Positions 38,701-45,637 of a stretch of 64,000 nucleotides of DNA are shown in pieces. Position 1 is the first letter of the stretch, and every line of letters starts with the position of its first letter. Both the position numbers and the translations under genes were made by a program. Source of the DNA: a virus; IMG/VR virus record IMGVR_UViG_3300013005_000001, positions 1 through 64,000 of that record. One strand, written 5' to 3'. The notes under the pieces are model-generated. The model was not told the origin of the DNA. It saw nothing but the letters and a program-made list of their open reading frames with translations, and did no database searches.

Positions 38701-39116
38701 TGTATAAGTTTAATATACAGGATATATCTTCTGACATAGAGGTTCTAGTGTTCCCAAGAGAGTCTAAAAATTATTCAGACGAGTATTTTAATGATGGAGA
38801 AGTTATTAAAATAATAGGTTCGGTTAGCAAAGATGGCGACGAAGAAAATGCAGTTAGTAAAATAGTTTTAAACTCATGTGATAAATTAGATCTTTCAAAT
38901 TTTGCTGGTGGGAAACCAATTTATCTTAGAGTAAACGGAAGACTTAAGCAGTCAGATATCAATAAAATATATGATATAATTAATGAGTCAAATGGAGGAT
39001 CTTATGTATTTCTCCAATGTAAAGAAGATAATAAAATTATTAATTTAAAGTTTAATAAAACCACTTCTATAAAACAAAAAGAAAAATTAGAAGAGATATT
39101 AAAGGAGATTGTGTGA
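35790..39116 (+). CDS. dnaE: DNA polymerase III alpha subunit
   Basis: An 1108-residue DnaE-type replicative polymerase starting at TTG 35790. The PHP domain opens with LHNHTVFSMLDG and TDHGN. The palm shows GWGRGSAAGS and PDIDLDFDDR (about residues 405-414, catalytic aspartates). QTGIHAAGIVIS, YRPGPMGSG, YQEDVL and GFNRAHAASYA are all typical. An OB-fold-like part follows near residue 950 (VAIAGIISNSKKL). Length is close to bacterial DnaE. The stop overlaps the next GTG. Confidence 0.95.
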   Translation: MKNWTNLHNHTVFSMLDGHGSVEQYLERAKSLGMTGLATTDHGNIHSWLDFYDAGKSAGVKPILGSEFYQARKSRFDRDEEERSGPSKNEWEQRGPYHITILAKNNIGYHNIIKMSSRAFTEGYYVKPRIDHDLISQHSDGIIVLSGCLNGEVSQALLRKDYNTALKHATSMQEIVGAENYFIEIQNHGIEEQLTIIPDLIKLANYIGAKVVPSGDCHYVHQHDANAHDIMLCVATNSNIHTPNRFSFSGDQFYLQSYDEMASIFSDELLKNTMHVNDMIEVNLEFGEMHFPNFPIPTTEDSTTYFERLAWEGLKKKYGDPLPNHILDRANHELRVVKEMGFPEYFLVVSDLVRWAKENDIRVGWGRGSAAGSVLSYAFDITNLDPIRFGLMFERFLVEGRKSMPDIDLDFDDRHRDRVIEYARNKYGEDHVAHICTFNRTGARQSIRDAARALGHEFITGDRVAKLVPPPVLGVSKSLSECMEVAEFKKEYSSNQESKTIVDTAFGLEGLVRQTGIHAAGIVISKGALTDYLPIMRKGVDSPVVTQWDMGRVEQCGLLKIDFLGLRNLGVIDQCVKIVKKSRGVSIDIESIPLDDKKTYNELGKGNAIGVFQLESSGMRELMVQLQPQNIEDIMALISLYRPGPMGSGMDKLFIDRKHNRSKVEYDHEKLEKVLGPSLGIMLYQEDVLGVARELAGFSSAEADDLRKAIGKKQMDKISLFRKKFVQGCMSTSSLPEDKANKIYSDIEYFGGYGFNRAHAASYAMISYITGYLKTNYTVEYMAALMSSVVGNKDKQSLYLADCRKRNIKVLPPSINKSTEEFGVIDENTIIFGLAAISGIGYAVSEAVLSNRDEDNPYDSMHDFFRRTNPAVLKKGTLEHLTKAGAFDELIDSVLDDDFGRRTELSILEKEKDELGLYISKNPVDGIWDLLSENISHEIIEITELPASSRVAIAGIISNSKKLVTKKGAKMYKFNIQDISSDIEVLVFPRESKNYSDEYFNDGEVIKIIGSVSKDGDEENAVSKIVLNSCDKLDLSNFAGGKPIYLRVNGRLKQSDINKIYDIINESNGGSYVFLQCKEDNKIINLKFNKTTSIKQKEKLEEILKEIV

Positions 39117-39481
39117 CCATAAAAGGAACTTATAAGAACCCAACAGAAAATCCTTGTTGGGTATTCTGCTCCTCTTGTAACAGATGTCAAGACAAAGGCA
39201 GATACACAAAATGCAGATCATGCTCAGGTAGATACGATCCCGATGGTACAACAGACCCTGATTTAGATGATTTTTGCGACTGTAAAAATGGAAATTTAAG
39301 ATGGAAAACCAAGCAGGGTAAGCTTCTGATGACTAGGTTTAAAACAAATCCTTTTAAAGGTAAGGTTACCTATGAAAAGAAGTCTGAGGACGAAAGAGAC
39401 TGGGACTCTTACGTAAAGGATATGAGAGAAAAAATGGGAGACCCAAATTGGAATCCTATAACAATAGTAGATGAGGATTAA
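39113..39481 (+). CDS. Cysteine-rich zinc-binding-like protein
   Basis: A 122-residue protein that starts at GTG inside the dnaE stop (GTGTGA). Paired cysteines (CWVFCSSCNRC, CRSCSG, CDC) in the first 60 residues suggest one or two zinc sites. The C-terminal half is charged. It is tightly coupled to the polymerase; role unknown. Confidence 0.6.
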   Translation: MTIKGTYKNPTENPCWVFCSSCNRCQDKGRYTKCRSCSGRYDPDGTTDPDLDDFCDCKNGNLRWKTKQGKLLMTRFKTNPFKGKVTYEKKSEDERDWDSYVKDMREKMGDPNWNPITIVDED

Positions 39482-39483
39482 TA

Positions 39484-39711
39484 ATGGAAACTACAGGAAA
39501 AATTACAAGAAACAATGTGAGCATATCGGAATATGGTGAAGGAATTCATCAGTATGAAGATAAGTTCTTTATTAAATGCGGTGTAGCTGGCATTTTTGCA
39601 AATAGAAAAGAACTTGAGGACTTACATCTTGTTTTGAATTACTATTTAAATATAGAAAAATTTGCTGAGTGTCAAGTAAAAGTAGGAGATCAAGATGTGG
39701 CCATACATTGA
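39484..39711 (+). CDS. Small unknown protein
   Basis: A 75-residue protein two bases after the previous stop. The pattern of strands followed by a helix (FFIKCGVAGIFANRKELEDL) looks like a compact alpha-beta fold. It overlaps the next short gene by 17 bases. No family is recognised. Confidence 0.55.
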   Translation: METTGKITRNNVSISEYGEGIHQYEDKFFIKCGVAGIFANRKELEDLHLVLNYYLNIEKFAECQVKVGDQDVAIH

Positions 39712-39862
39712 GGATGATTTTATGGAGATGGGTGACTCCGGTTGGGTCTCCATTGGTGAAGGTTTGTTTAAGAACATTAAAACTGGCCATACAATAGATG
39801 AAACAGGAATAGAATATGACCAGCATGGCAATGTCGTAATTTATCCAGAAGATGAAAGATAA
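39695..39862 (+). CDS. 55-residue acidic protein
   Basis: ATG 39695 to TAA 39862. An acidic, beta-rich small protein (DSGWVSIGEGLFKN, then IEYDQHGNVVIYPED). It fills the gap to the next gene with 2 bases to spare and overlaps the upstream gene, so it is probably real. Function unknown. Confidence 0.5.
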   Translation: MWPYIEDDFMEMGDSGWVSIGEGLFKNIKTGHTIDETGIEYDQHGNVVIYPEDER

Positions 39863-39864
39863 AA

Positions 39865-40665
39865 GTGAATCTAACAATAAAAAAAAGAAGTGACCTAGAT
39901 GATTTTCAAAAACTAACTCTTTCTGAATTTAGCTACTCAAGGATCGACACATATGAAATGTGTCCTAGCAAATACTTTTACTCTTACATCAAAAAAGAAC
40001 CAAGACAATTTAACTCTCCTGCGGTACTTGGAAACATAATACATTCTGTATTAGAAAATACAGTTTCTTCAGATTCACCACTTTCATTAGATGAAATGAA
40101 GATCAAATATGAAGAGCATAAAGTTTATTACGATCCAACCAACATTATACCCAAGGATCTAATAGACGTTGGAGACTTGTTGTTGGACGAATTCTATGAC
40201 CAAAACCAGGATAGAATATTCAATGTATATGGAAAAGAAATAGGTTTTAATTTTGTTATAGGGAACTACTCTATAATAGGCTTTATAGATAGAATAGATG
40301 TGATAGGAGACTCAGTACATATAGTTGACTATAAAACTGGGAAAAGAGAAGTTGCACTCAAGAATGTTTCTACCAATCTACAAATGGGAATCTATGCTTT
40401 AGCTGCATCCGTTATGTTCCCTGAGAAGGAGATAACAGCCTCCCTACACTACCTTAGAACTAATAGGCTCAAGTCCCATACATATTCTGAAGAAGACCTC
40501 TTAGAGATCAAGAAGACGCTAGTGGAGAGAATAAACGTCATAGTGCAAGATGACAATTTCCTACCTACTTCAAACGAACGTATATGCTCTTTCTGTGACC
40601 ACTCACAAAGTGGAGCTTGTGGTATTGGAGCTATAAGATTAAAGAAGTTTAAAAAGGACATATAA
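39865..40665 (+). CDS. RecB-like PD-(D/E)XK exonuclease
   Basis: A 266-residue protein from GTG 39865. YSRIDTYEMCPSKYFYSY, LGNIIHSVLE (conserved His), GFIDRIDVIGDSVHIVDYKTG (D then DYK catalytic motif, near residues 140-160), a QMGIYALAA helix and a C-terminal cysteine cluster (CSFCDHSQSGACG) are those of Cas4/RecB-type nucleases with an iron-sulfur site. Likely processes DNA ends in replication or recombination. Confidence 0.85.
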   Translation: MNLTIKKRSDLDDFQKLTLSEFSYSRIDTYEMCPSKYFYSYIKKEPRQFNSPAVLGNIIHSVLENTVSSDSPLSLDEMKIKYEEHKVYYDPTNIIPKDLIDVGDLLLDEFYDQNQDRIFNVYGKEIGFNFVIGNYSIIGFIDRIDVIGDSVHIVDYKTGKREVALKNVSTNLQMGIYALAASVMFPEKEITASLHYLRTNRLKSHTYSEEDLLEIKKTLVERINVIVQDDNFLPTSNERICSFCDHSQSGACGIGAIRLKKFKKDI

Positions 40666-40666
40666 A

Positions 40667-40697
40667 AAAACCCCGTACATTTCTGTACGGGGTTTTT
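40667..40697. terminator. Bidirectional terminator between convergent genes
   Basis: Stem AAAACCCCGTAC / GTACGGGGTTTT with loop ATTTCT; A-run on one side and T-run on the other let it serve the forward nuclease and the reverse small gene. Confidence 0.88.
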
Positions 40698-40714
40698 CTT
40701 CTATATATTATTAA

Positions 40715-40885
40715 TTAAAATTGATCTACAGGGTCTAGCTGCGATGATGTGATGAGGTCAAAGTCAGACTCAACAACGATCTTTACTGCTTCGTTGTGGT
40801 CAAAACCAAGAACGGTAAGGTCCTCGATAACTGACTCGTTGATTGACTGGCTCATGCTGTTGATGATTGTGTTTAATGTGTTCAT
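40715..40885 (-). CDS. Small reverse-strand helical protein
   Basis: A 56-residue protein (MNTLNTIINSMSQSINES start) on the reverse strand, the only such gene in the first 57 kb. ATG 40885 has AAGGTGA upstream; a longer frame exists but lacks that site. The sequence (VIEDLTVLGFDHNEAVKIVV) resembles a UBA-like three-helix fold. It lies between a shared terminator and a forward promoter region, so it is a separate unit, perhaps an early regulator. Confidence 0.6.
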   Translation of the reverse strand: MNTLNTIINSMSQSINESVIEDLTVLGFDHNEAVKIVVESDFDLITSSQLDPVDQF

Positions 40886-40921
40886 GATAGATACTCTATC
40901 ACCTTTCTGCCCTGTTGGCAA

Positions 40922-41000
40922 CTTTTTGTGGTTATTGTTTGTATTTATTTAAAATATAAAGTATAATAGTTGTACGCTTGACAGAGATAAGGATAGCATC
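40922..41000. promoter_or_regulatory. Divergent promoter region
   Basis: Between the reverse small gene and the endonuclease. TATAAT at 40962-40967 (preceded by AAAG) is a good forward -10 box and AAGGA precedes ATG 41001. The AT-rich stretch 40935-40965 could also hold the reverse promoter. Confidence 0.5.
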
Positions 41001-41559
41001 ATGACAACAGAGATTTCCACTCCTGAGCAATATTTTTTTTGCAGGACAAAAATGAAATCACACCCAGACTTTAAGAAGCTAGTTAGCAATGCTATCGACA
41101 TGGAAGTTTTGAAGGAAGAAAACAAGAACCAGAGGGGAAATGCCTATAGGAACACCAAGAGTGGACTCAGGGAAGATCTTGGTATCTCCATGAGATCTAA
41201 TTGGGAAGCCAATATAGCTAGGATATATAACGCATACAAAATAGAATTTGAATTTGAACCAAAAGTTTTTACCTTTCCAATAAAAAGGCGGAACAAAAGG
41301 TTACACCCCAGATTTTTATTTACCAAAGGTTGATGAGTGGATGGAAGTAAAAGGTTATCTAGATGATAAGAGTAAAATAAAACTCAAAAGGTTTAAGAGA
41401 TATTACCCAGATGAGTTTAGTAAGCTGACTTTTATTTGTAGCAAGTATTCTACTGCAGCAAAAAACTTTGCTCAAGAGATAGGAATACCTCAAGTAGTCT
41501 TCTATGAAGACATAAGAAATTTTTACATGGATAAGATTCCATATTGGGAAGGAAAGTAA
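41001..41559 (+). CDS. PD-(D/E)XK endonuclease read through a +1 frameshift at CGG (41289)
   Basis: Two frames form one 185-residue nuclease. The first 96 codons (including SMRSNWEANIARIYNAYKIE) run to CGG at 41289; unshifted, the protein stops after a nonsense tail at 41333. Skipping the C gives FPIKR-GTKGYTPDFYLP, then EWMEVKGYLDDKSKIKLKRF, which is the catalytic PDF…EVKG motif of a very common phage endonuclease family. Known members read R-G-T at this place, so the junction residue is glycine. Without the shift no nuclease could be made. It shares its operon with a sigma-like gene that also needs a shift. Confidence 0.85.
41289..41292 (+). other. +1 frameshift site CGGA (site 2)
   Basis: In-frame codons AGG CGG AAC. 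Reading AGG, skipping C and continuing GGA ACA AAA GGT yields the conserved family sequence. This is the best-anchored site because the protein family is recognisable on both sides of the junction. Confidence 0.88.
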
Positions 41560-42424
41560 TGTCAAATTACAAGGAGCAATATTATAATTTAGAAGAAAAC
41601 GAAATGCAAGAGCTGATAGCTAAAGCAAAAACCGGTTCAGAAAAATCACAACAAGAGTTGTTGAAAGTTTTTAATAACTTTTTAACGAAGTATGTAACAA
41701 TGTTATATCATGGAAAGTACAACTTTAACGACTACGACATAAGAAGGTTCATGTCCCTCTTTGTGAAGGATAACTTTATAAGATTTAATTTAATGAAAAA
41801 CAAATTGAATCAAGCCGGATACAAGCACGTAAACGAATGCATGCGACGGAATAAACTATATGACAAAAAGATACTGCACAGATGAGGACGTTAGGCAGAC
41901 GGTCCAAATGACATTCTTTCAGTGCATTAGTAGATATGAAAAAAAGGATTCGGAAAAAGGACCAATCCCTTTTAGCGCATTCCTTTACAGCTATTTCTTT
42001 TATCTTCTCAAGAAGAATGTAGATACATTCTTGATTGATCAATTAGGAAGAAAGAGTTTTCCACTGTATAATGGTAGTGATTACAACGATGAAGATGGAA
42101 ACTCTGCTCCGATACAGGGTGTTAACATTGATCAGATAGACTATGCTGTTACAGATTTAATTTTCTCTGACAATGTAGATGAGTTTTGGATCTTAGGAGA
42201 AGACACTCAGCCGCCTTTCTGTTATCTAACTGTTCAGGAAAGGCAGCTAATAAAATGGAAGTACGTAGATGGAAAGAAATCTTCTGAAATAGCTGCTAAA
42301 ATAACAGAGCACCCAAACACTGTTAGGGAACATATCAGTAAAATAAAACTAAAGATAAAAGAAATATTATTTTCAGAACGGAATGGAAGACTTCCTTTTG
42401 ATAACAAACATAGAAAGAGAATGA
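41559..42424 (+). CDS. RNA polymerase sigma-like factor read through +1 frameshifts at CGG
   Basis: ATG 41559 overlaps the previous stop (TAATG). The first 96 codons run to CGG at 41847; unshifted they stop at 41885. Skipping C gives CMR-GINYMTKRYCTDEDVRQ, joining to a region typical of phage sigma factors: VRQTVQMTFFQCISRYEK, FSAFLYSYFFYLLKKNVDTFL, and a C-terminal region-4-like helix-turn-helix (LTVQERQLIKWKYVDGKKSS, then HPNTVREHISKIK). A second CGG at 42379 may shift again and end the protein at 42424, two bases before the next start; if read as Arg it ends at 42450. About 287 or 296 residues. It probably redirects host polymerase to late genes. Confidence 0.78.
41847..41850 (+). other. 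+1 frameshift site CGGA (site 3)
   Basis: In-frame codons CGA CGG AAT; skipping C gives GGA ATA AAC TAT. The downstream frame is closed by TAA at 41830, so the shift must lie between there and the upstream stop at 41885. The only shared element with the other breaks is CGGA. Confidence 0.82.
42379..42382 (+). other. Candidate +1 frameshift site CGGA near the sigma-like gene's end (site 4)
   Basis: In-frame codons GAA CGG AAT. Reading through as Arg gives 23 more residues and a 25-base overlap with the next gene. Skipping C gives GMEDFLLITNIERE and a TGA at 42424 just before the next TTG start. Both are possible; the second agrees with the other sites. Confidence 0.5.
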
Positions 42425-42425
42425 A

Positions 42426-42935
42426 TTGGATACCAACGACGATCTATTAAATGGTCTATTTAACTTTTTAAATCCTCAGCTGCAGGAGATAGTCAACGCA
42501 TTCTCTAAGTCAGAAGATTTAGATAAATACTTTATAGAAATACCGGACGCAAACTACATAGACTTAACCATAAATGATTTAGCCTCCCTAGTTGCTAGAT
42601 CATCTAACGTTTATGGAAGAGCTGCTAGGTTTGCAGGTATTGCCAGAGCTCAGTACAAGCTACTAGAAGCTAGATATAAGAGAGTCTACAAAGCTAATAG
42701 GGTTGGCAAGAATGAAGCGGAGAGAGAAGCAGCTGCTATAGCTGCTGCAGAGAAAGAATATATGGCGTTAACGGCTGTTGAGTCAGTTGTTCAATTAGCA
42801 GAATCGATGGAAGCTGCTGCAAGAATATCTTCCGAGTCTTCAAGAAAATTAATAGACAAAGTGCAGAACATGCAAGTAGCAACATCTAGAGAAGACAAAG
42901 GATTTTTGTCCGATAAAGATTTTAGTACATTTTAG
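42426..42935 (+). CDS. Helical, alanine-rich protein, unknown
   Basis: A 169-residue protein that can only start at TTG 42426 (upstream TAG at 42411), with AGAAAGAGA as ribosome site. It is strongly helical, with an Ala/Glu-rich coiled-coil middle (AERE and AAAIAAAEKEYMA region) and an N-terminus LNGLFNFLNPQLQEIVNAF. It follows the sigma-like gene. Function unknown; oligomeric assembly or scaffold-like behaviour would fit. Confidence 0.6.
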   Translation: MDTNDDLLNGLFNFLNPQLQEIVNAFSKSEDLDKYFIEIPDANYIDLTINDLASLVARSSNVYGRAARFAGIARAQYKLLEARYKRVYKANRVGKNEAEREAAAIAAAEKEYMALTAVESVVQLAESMEAAARISSESSRKLIDKVQNMQVATSREDKGFLSDKDFSTF

Positions 42936-42943
42936 GAGACACT

Positions 42944-43153
42944 ATGTATATAGGGCATTATAAGTCTGTTAATTCTAGTCAAGAATTTTATTCTTTAGCT
43001 AGAGAAAATTTAGACTTTCCAACTCAGGCAGAATACAATAAGTCTCGATACCTATTGCAGGTGACTTATTCAGTTCCTTCTAAGTCTATGGAAGAAAGAA
43101 TTATTACTAGAGCAAAAGAGTTGGGAATACCAACTGGCGTCAAGGTAGACTAG
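42944..43153 (+). CDS. Small unknown protein
   Basis: A 69-residue protein with AGGAGAC before ATG 42944. It is mixed alpha-beta (KSVNSSQEFYSLARENL, then LLQVTYSVPSKSMEERI) and has no recognised motif. It belongs to the same operon as the RNase H gene that follows. Confidence 0.58.
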   Translation: MYIGHYKSVNSSQEFYSLARENLDFPTQAEYNKSRYLLQVTYSVPSKSMEERIITRAKELGIPTGVKVD

Positions 43154-43160
43154 GTTCTGT

Positions 43161-43595
43161 GTGAGTATTGAAGTTTTTTGCGACGGAGCATCTAGAGGGC
43201 AGGGCCAGAAAAAAGTTGGAGAAGCTTCATGTGCAGCTGTTATTTATAAGAATAGAAAAAAGGTTGCGCAGTTTGCCAGAGGTTTAGGACCTAGGTCCAA
43301 TAACGAAGCGGAGTATGAAGCAGTTATAGCAGGCCTGCTAATGTGTTCAATGTCAGATTTAAAAGATCCAATAATTTACACTGACTCAGCTGTAGTGGCA
43401 AACCACATCTCTGGCCAATGGAGATGCAAAAACGCATCGCTGTTGCCACTGCTAATGACAGTTGAAGATATTAGACAAGAGTATCCATTTAGAGTTCTTC
43501 AGGTCCCTAGAGCCTTTGTTTGGGAAGCGGACATGTTAGCCAATGAATTTTTGGATCAACTAAAAGAAAGAAAAACACAAAACACCGATAAGTAG
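43161..43595 (+). CDS. RNase HI-like ribonuclease
   Basis: A 144-residue protein from GTG 43161. VFCDGASRGQ supplies the first catalytic Asp, NNEAEYEAVIAGL the Glu, and IYTDSAVVANHI the second Asp; a final acidic position lies in WEADMLANE. This is the RNase H / RnhA-like double-psi core in normal order and length. It could remove RNA primers or R-loops in replication. Confidence 0.87.
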   Translation: MSIEVFCDGASRGQGQKKVGEASCAAVIYKNRKKVAQFARGLGPRSNNEAEYEAVIAGLLMCSMSDLKDPIIYTDSAVVANHISGQWRCKNASLLPLLMTVEDIRQEYPFRVLQVPRAFVWEADMLANEFLDQLKERKTQNTDK

Positions 43596-43596
43596 G

Positions 43597-43605
43597 TGAT
43601 ATAAT
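43597..43605 (+). promoter_or_regulatory. Extended -10 promoter close to ATG
   Basis: TGATATAAT ends nine bases before ATG 43615, so the predicted transcript begins within a few bases of the start codon. No Shine-Dalgarno sequence is present between, which suggests a leaderless or nearly leaderless mRNA for the kinase gene. Confidence 0.55.
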
Positions 43606-43614
43606 GTTGGTATT

Positions 43615-44400
43615 ATGTTAGAAAATTTTAAAAAAGAACAACCAATCATAATAGGTCTAGCTGGAAAAGCAGGCAGTGGTAAGACTTCTGTAGCTGAGCA
43701 CCTTGTTCCCAAGGGCTCTATAGAGACTTCTATGTACGGAATGAAATGGGATCATATATTTTATGCCCTACCGTTATATGAATTGTCTTCCATCAAAAGA
43801 TCTATAATGGGCATCAACGAAAAAAATAGACAACTCTACGCAATACATGACGTATTGTTTGACATATATGGGGGCTCACCTATCGGCACGATGCCAGGCT
43901 ATGAAGACCTCATCAATAGGACTAAGCAGATTCACTCCCTTGATATAGAACCCGAAGAATATAAGCCTAGATCATTTCTCCAAAAAGCTGGAGACATTTG
44001 CAGAGATGGCTTTGAAGACTGCTTTGCTAAATGGGGTGTATCTAAATCCCTTAAGCTTTATCAGTCTTATTACAAGTCATTGTCAGAAGATGAACAAGAA
44101 CTCCCTTTTGCAGTTATTATATCTGATGTAAGATTCTTAAACGAAGCAGAGAAAATATTAAATCAACCAAACGGAATAGTGATATGTTTTGATGCTGATC
44201 AGCAGACTCTGGATGATAGAATTCTCAAAAGAGATGGAAGACTTATGAGTGATGAACAAAGAAATCATAAGTCAGAACAAGAAATGGAAATGGTACAAAG
44301 AGTGGCTACCCACACTATAAACACAAGTAATATGACAGTACAGGAACAGGCACTAGAAACACTTAAAGTTATTGGCCTACTAAAGGAGCAAAATGCCTAA
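43615..44400 (+). CDS. Deoxynucleoside monophosphate kinase-like P-loop protein
   Basis: A 261-residue P-loop kinase: GKAGSGKTS Walker A (about residues 16-24), VIISDVRFLNEAEKI after the Walker B position, and a lid-like RILKRDGRL with basic residues. Its size and the DVRFxNE motif fit phage dNMP kinases. It would complete dNTP supply alongside RNR, ThyX and the deaminase. It overlaps the next gene by 8 bases. Confidence 0.75.
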   Translation: MLENFKKEQPIIIGLAGKAGSGKTSVAEHLVPKGSIETSMYGMKWDHIFYALPLYELSSIKRSIMGINEKNRQLYAIHDVLFDIYGGSPIGTMPGYEDLINRTKQIHSLDIEPEEYKPRSFLQKAGDICRDGFEDCFAKWGVSKSLKLYQSYYKSLSEDEQELPFAVIISDVRFLNEAEKILNQPNGIVICFDADQQTLDDRILKRDGRLMSDEQRNHKSEQEMEMVQRVATHTINTSNMTVQEQALETLKVIGLLKEQNA

Positions 44401-44713
44401 GGTAAGCCAAAATGCACACGAACAATCAATAGACTCTCCAATAAACCAGGTGGTAAACTTAATGGCTCAAGAAGTAACAATATCAACAAACCCAGTATTC
44501 ATATGTGGCGTAAACCGCAAAGTAAACATCGGTAATTTTGAAAACATAGATGTATATGCAGGCGTGACAATACCCTTAGTAAACATAGATCCTTCAGATA
44601 AGGAAGCTTTGTCTGAGGCTATTAAAGAAGCTGCTGCAGATGGCTTTGCCTTGGTTTCTAGAGAAACTGGTGAGCGATATACACTAATTAAAGATTCTCA
44701 GCAGGGTAAATAA
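44393..44713 (+). CDS. Unknown 106-residue protein
   Basis: Overlaps the kinase end by 8 bases. The protein has a strand-rich middle (VFICGVNRKVNIGNFENIDV) and a helical segment (KEALSEAIKEAAADGF). Such a pattern is seen in small phage regulatory proteins, but I recognise no family. It ends the replication operon before a promoter. Confidence 0.55.
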   Translation: MPKVSQNAHEQSIDSPINQVVNLMAQEVTISTNPVFICGVNRKVNIGNFENIDVYAGVTIPLVNIDPSDKEALSEAIKEAAADGFALVSRETGERYTLIKDSQQGK

Positions 44714-44726
44714 TATTGTCCAATAC

Positions 44727-44755
44727 TTGCTTTTTGCAAAAAAAAGGTGTATTAT
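44727..44755 (+). promoter_or_regulatory. Sigma-70-type promoter
   Basis: TTGCTT, 17-base spacer, TATTAT. This is the best -35/-10 pair I can see in the window. It drives the first of the tiny lysine-rich genes; AAGAGG provides the ribosome site before ATG 44794. Confidence 0.65.
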
Positions 44756-44793
44756 AAAGGTTGAATTAATTCAACTTATTACAAGAGGTAAAA

Positions 44794-45087
44794 ATGATCA
44801 AAAAGTTAGCTAACAAATTAAGCTCTCTTCTTCTTTCTTTTAAGAAAAAGAGTCCTAAATCTGCTCAAGATAAAGTCATCAATTCTATTATTGATAGAGC
44901 CACAAAAGACATTGCAGATGTCGCAGAAGTAGCGGATGAAGCTGTTTCCAAGGTCGCCAAAACGGCAACTGAGGAAGGCAAGAAGGTAGCAAAGGCTGTT
45001 GAAACTAAAGTTCCAAAAGCAGCTGCTAAAGCTAAGCCTGCTTCTGAAACTGCAAAGCCTAAGGGTAGACCAAAGAAGAGCGCTTAA
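44794..45087 (+). CDS. Lysine/alanine-rich histone-H1-like protein
   Basis: A 97-residue, very basic protein. The N-terminus is Leu/Ser/Lys (LSSLLLSFKKKSPKSAQ), the middle is a helix (DVAEVADEAVSKVAKTATEE), and the end is a KPKGRPKKSA tail with an AT-hook-like GRP core. It is likely a DNA-binding or nucleoid-associated protein. It has its own promoter and a strong terminator, so it is probably well expressed. Confidence 0.65.
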   Translation: MIKKLANKLSSLLLSFKKKSPKSAQDKVINSIIDRATKDIADVAEVADEAVSKVAKTATEEGKKVAKAVETKVPKAAAKAKPASETAKPKGRPKKSA

Positions 45088-45100
45088 TACTAGTCTTATT

Positions 45101-45143
45101 AAAGATCCCCTTAGATTTAAAAGTTTAAGGGGATCTTTTTTTT
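45101..45143 (+). terminator. Rho-independent terminator
   Basis: Stem AAAGATCCCCTTA / TAAGGGGATCTTT with a short loop and a run of eight or more T. It ends the single-gene unit above. Confidence 0.88.
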
Positions 45144-45158
45144 GTTACTATACTACTT

Positions 45159-45296
45159 ATGTCTAAAGCTCAATTCAGAAGAATAATTAAAGGTAACTGG
45201 TCAAATTCTGATGAGGGAAAAAGGGAAGATACTGTTGAGCCTGCACAGGAACAAGGTAGTATCATCCCAATAGAAGAAGATCTAGCCACTAGTTAA
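45159..45296 (+). CDS. 45-residue acidic protein
   Basis: ATG 45159 to TAA 45296. A TATACT box ends four bases before the ATG, with no ribosome site, so translation may be leaderless. The protein begins with a basic helix (KAQFRRIIKGNW) and then becomes acidic. Unknown function; the short, isolated frame makes the call moderate. Confidence 0.45.
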   Translation: MSKAQFRRIIKGNWSNSDEGKREDTVEPAQEQGSIIPIEEDLATS

Positions 45297-45313
45297 ATCG
45301 AGAAGAAGAGATA

Positions 45314-45508
45314 ATGGCGATAAAAAAAGTAGTTGGAATAAGCGGTTTTAAGTATGCAACTAAACCAAAAATGGGTACAAGTAATGTATTCAATGGTTTA
45401 TTTTTAAATGCGTACGGAGAAAAGAAGATAGCGAAAGCTTCTAAAAAAGAACAAACAAAAACGAAAGGCAAAACCAAAAATGGCAAAAGCAAAAAAAGCA
45501 AAAAGTAG
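45314..45508 (+). CDS. Tiny basic protein
   Basis: A 64-residue protein, AGAAGAGA before ATG 45314. Hydrophobic N-terminal half (VVGISGFKYATKP) and a purely Lys-rich tail. It overlaps the next tiny gene by 29 bases. Part of the small basic cluster; function unknown. Confidence 0.55.
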   Translation: MAIKKVVGISGFKYATKPKMGTSNVFNGLFLNAYGEKKIAKASKKEQTKTKGKTKNGKSKKSKK

Positions 45509-45617
45509 TTCTGCACCAAAGGGTGGAGCAGCTCCGAAGCTAACTCCAGGCTTCATGTATGGAACAATGCCTAACGCCTCAGCTCCTAAAGCTGCTGGTA
45601 AAAGCAAAAAAAAGTAA
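45480..45617 (+). CDS. Tiny basic protein
   Basis: A 45-residue protein (MAKAKKAKSSSAPKGGAAPK start, GKSKKK end) read from ATG 45480 in another frame than the gene it overlaps. Lys/Ala/Pro-rich and unstructured. The MAK start, tail of KKK and position within the cluster support it. Confidence 0.5.
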   Translation: MAKAKKAKSSSAPKGGAAPKLTPGFMYGTMPNASAPKAAGKSKKK

Positions 45618-45637
45618 ATCTTGATTAAGACAACAAG

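Noticed and set aside
40715-40921. Longer start for the reverse small gene
   Set aside because: The longer frame lacks a ribosome site; ATG 40885 has AAGGTGA at proper distance.
41341-41559. A separate 72-codon gene from ATG 41341
   Set aside because: The ATG is within the conserved EWMEVKG motif of the nuclease; starting there would lose the catalytic aspartate.
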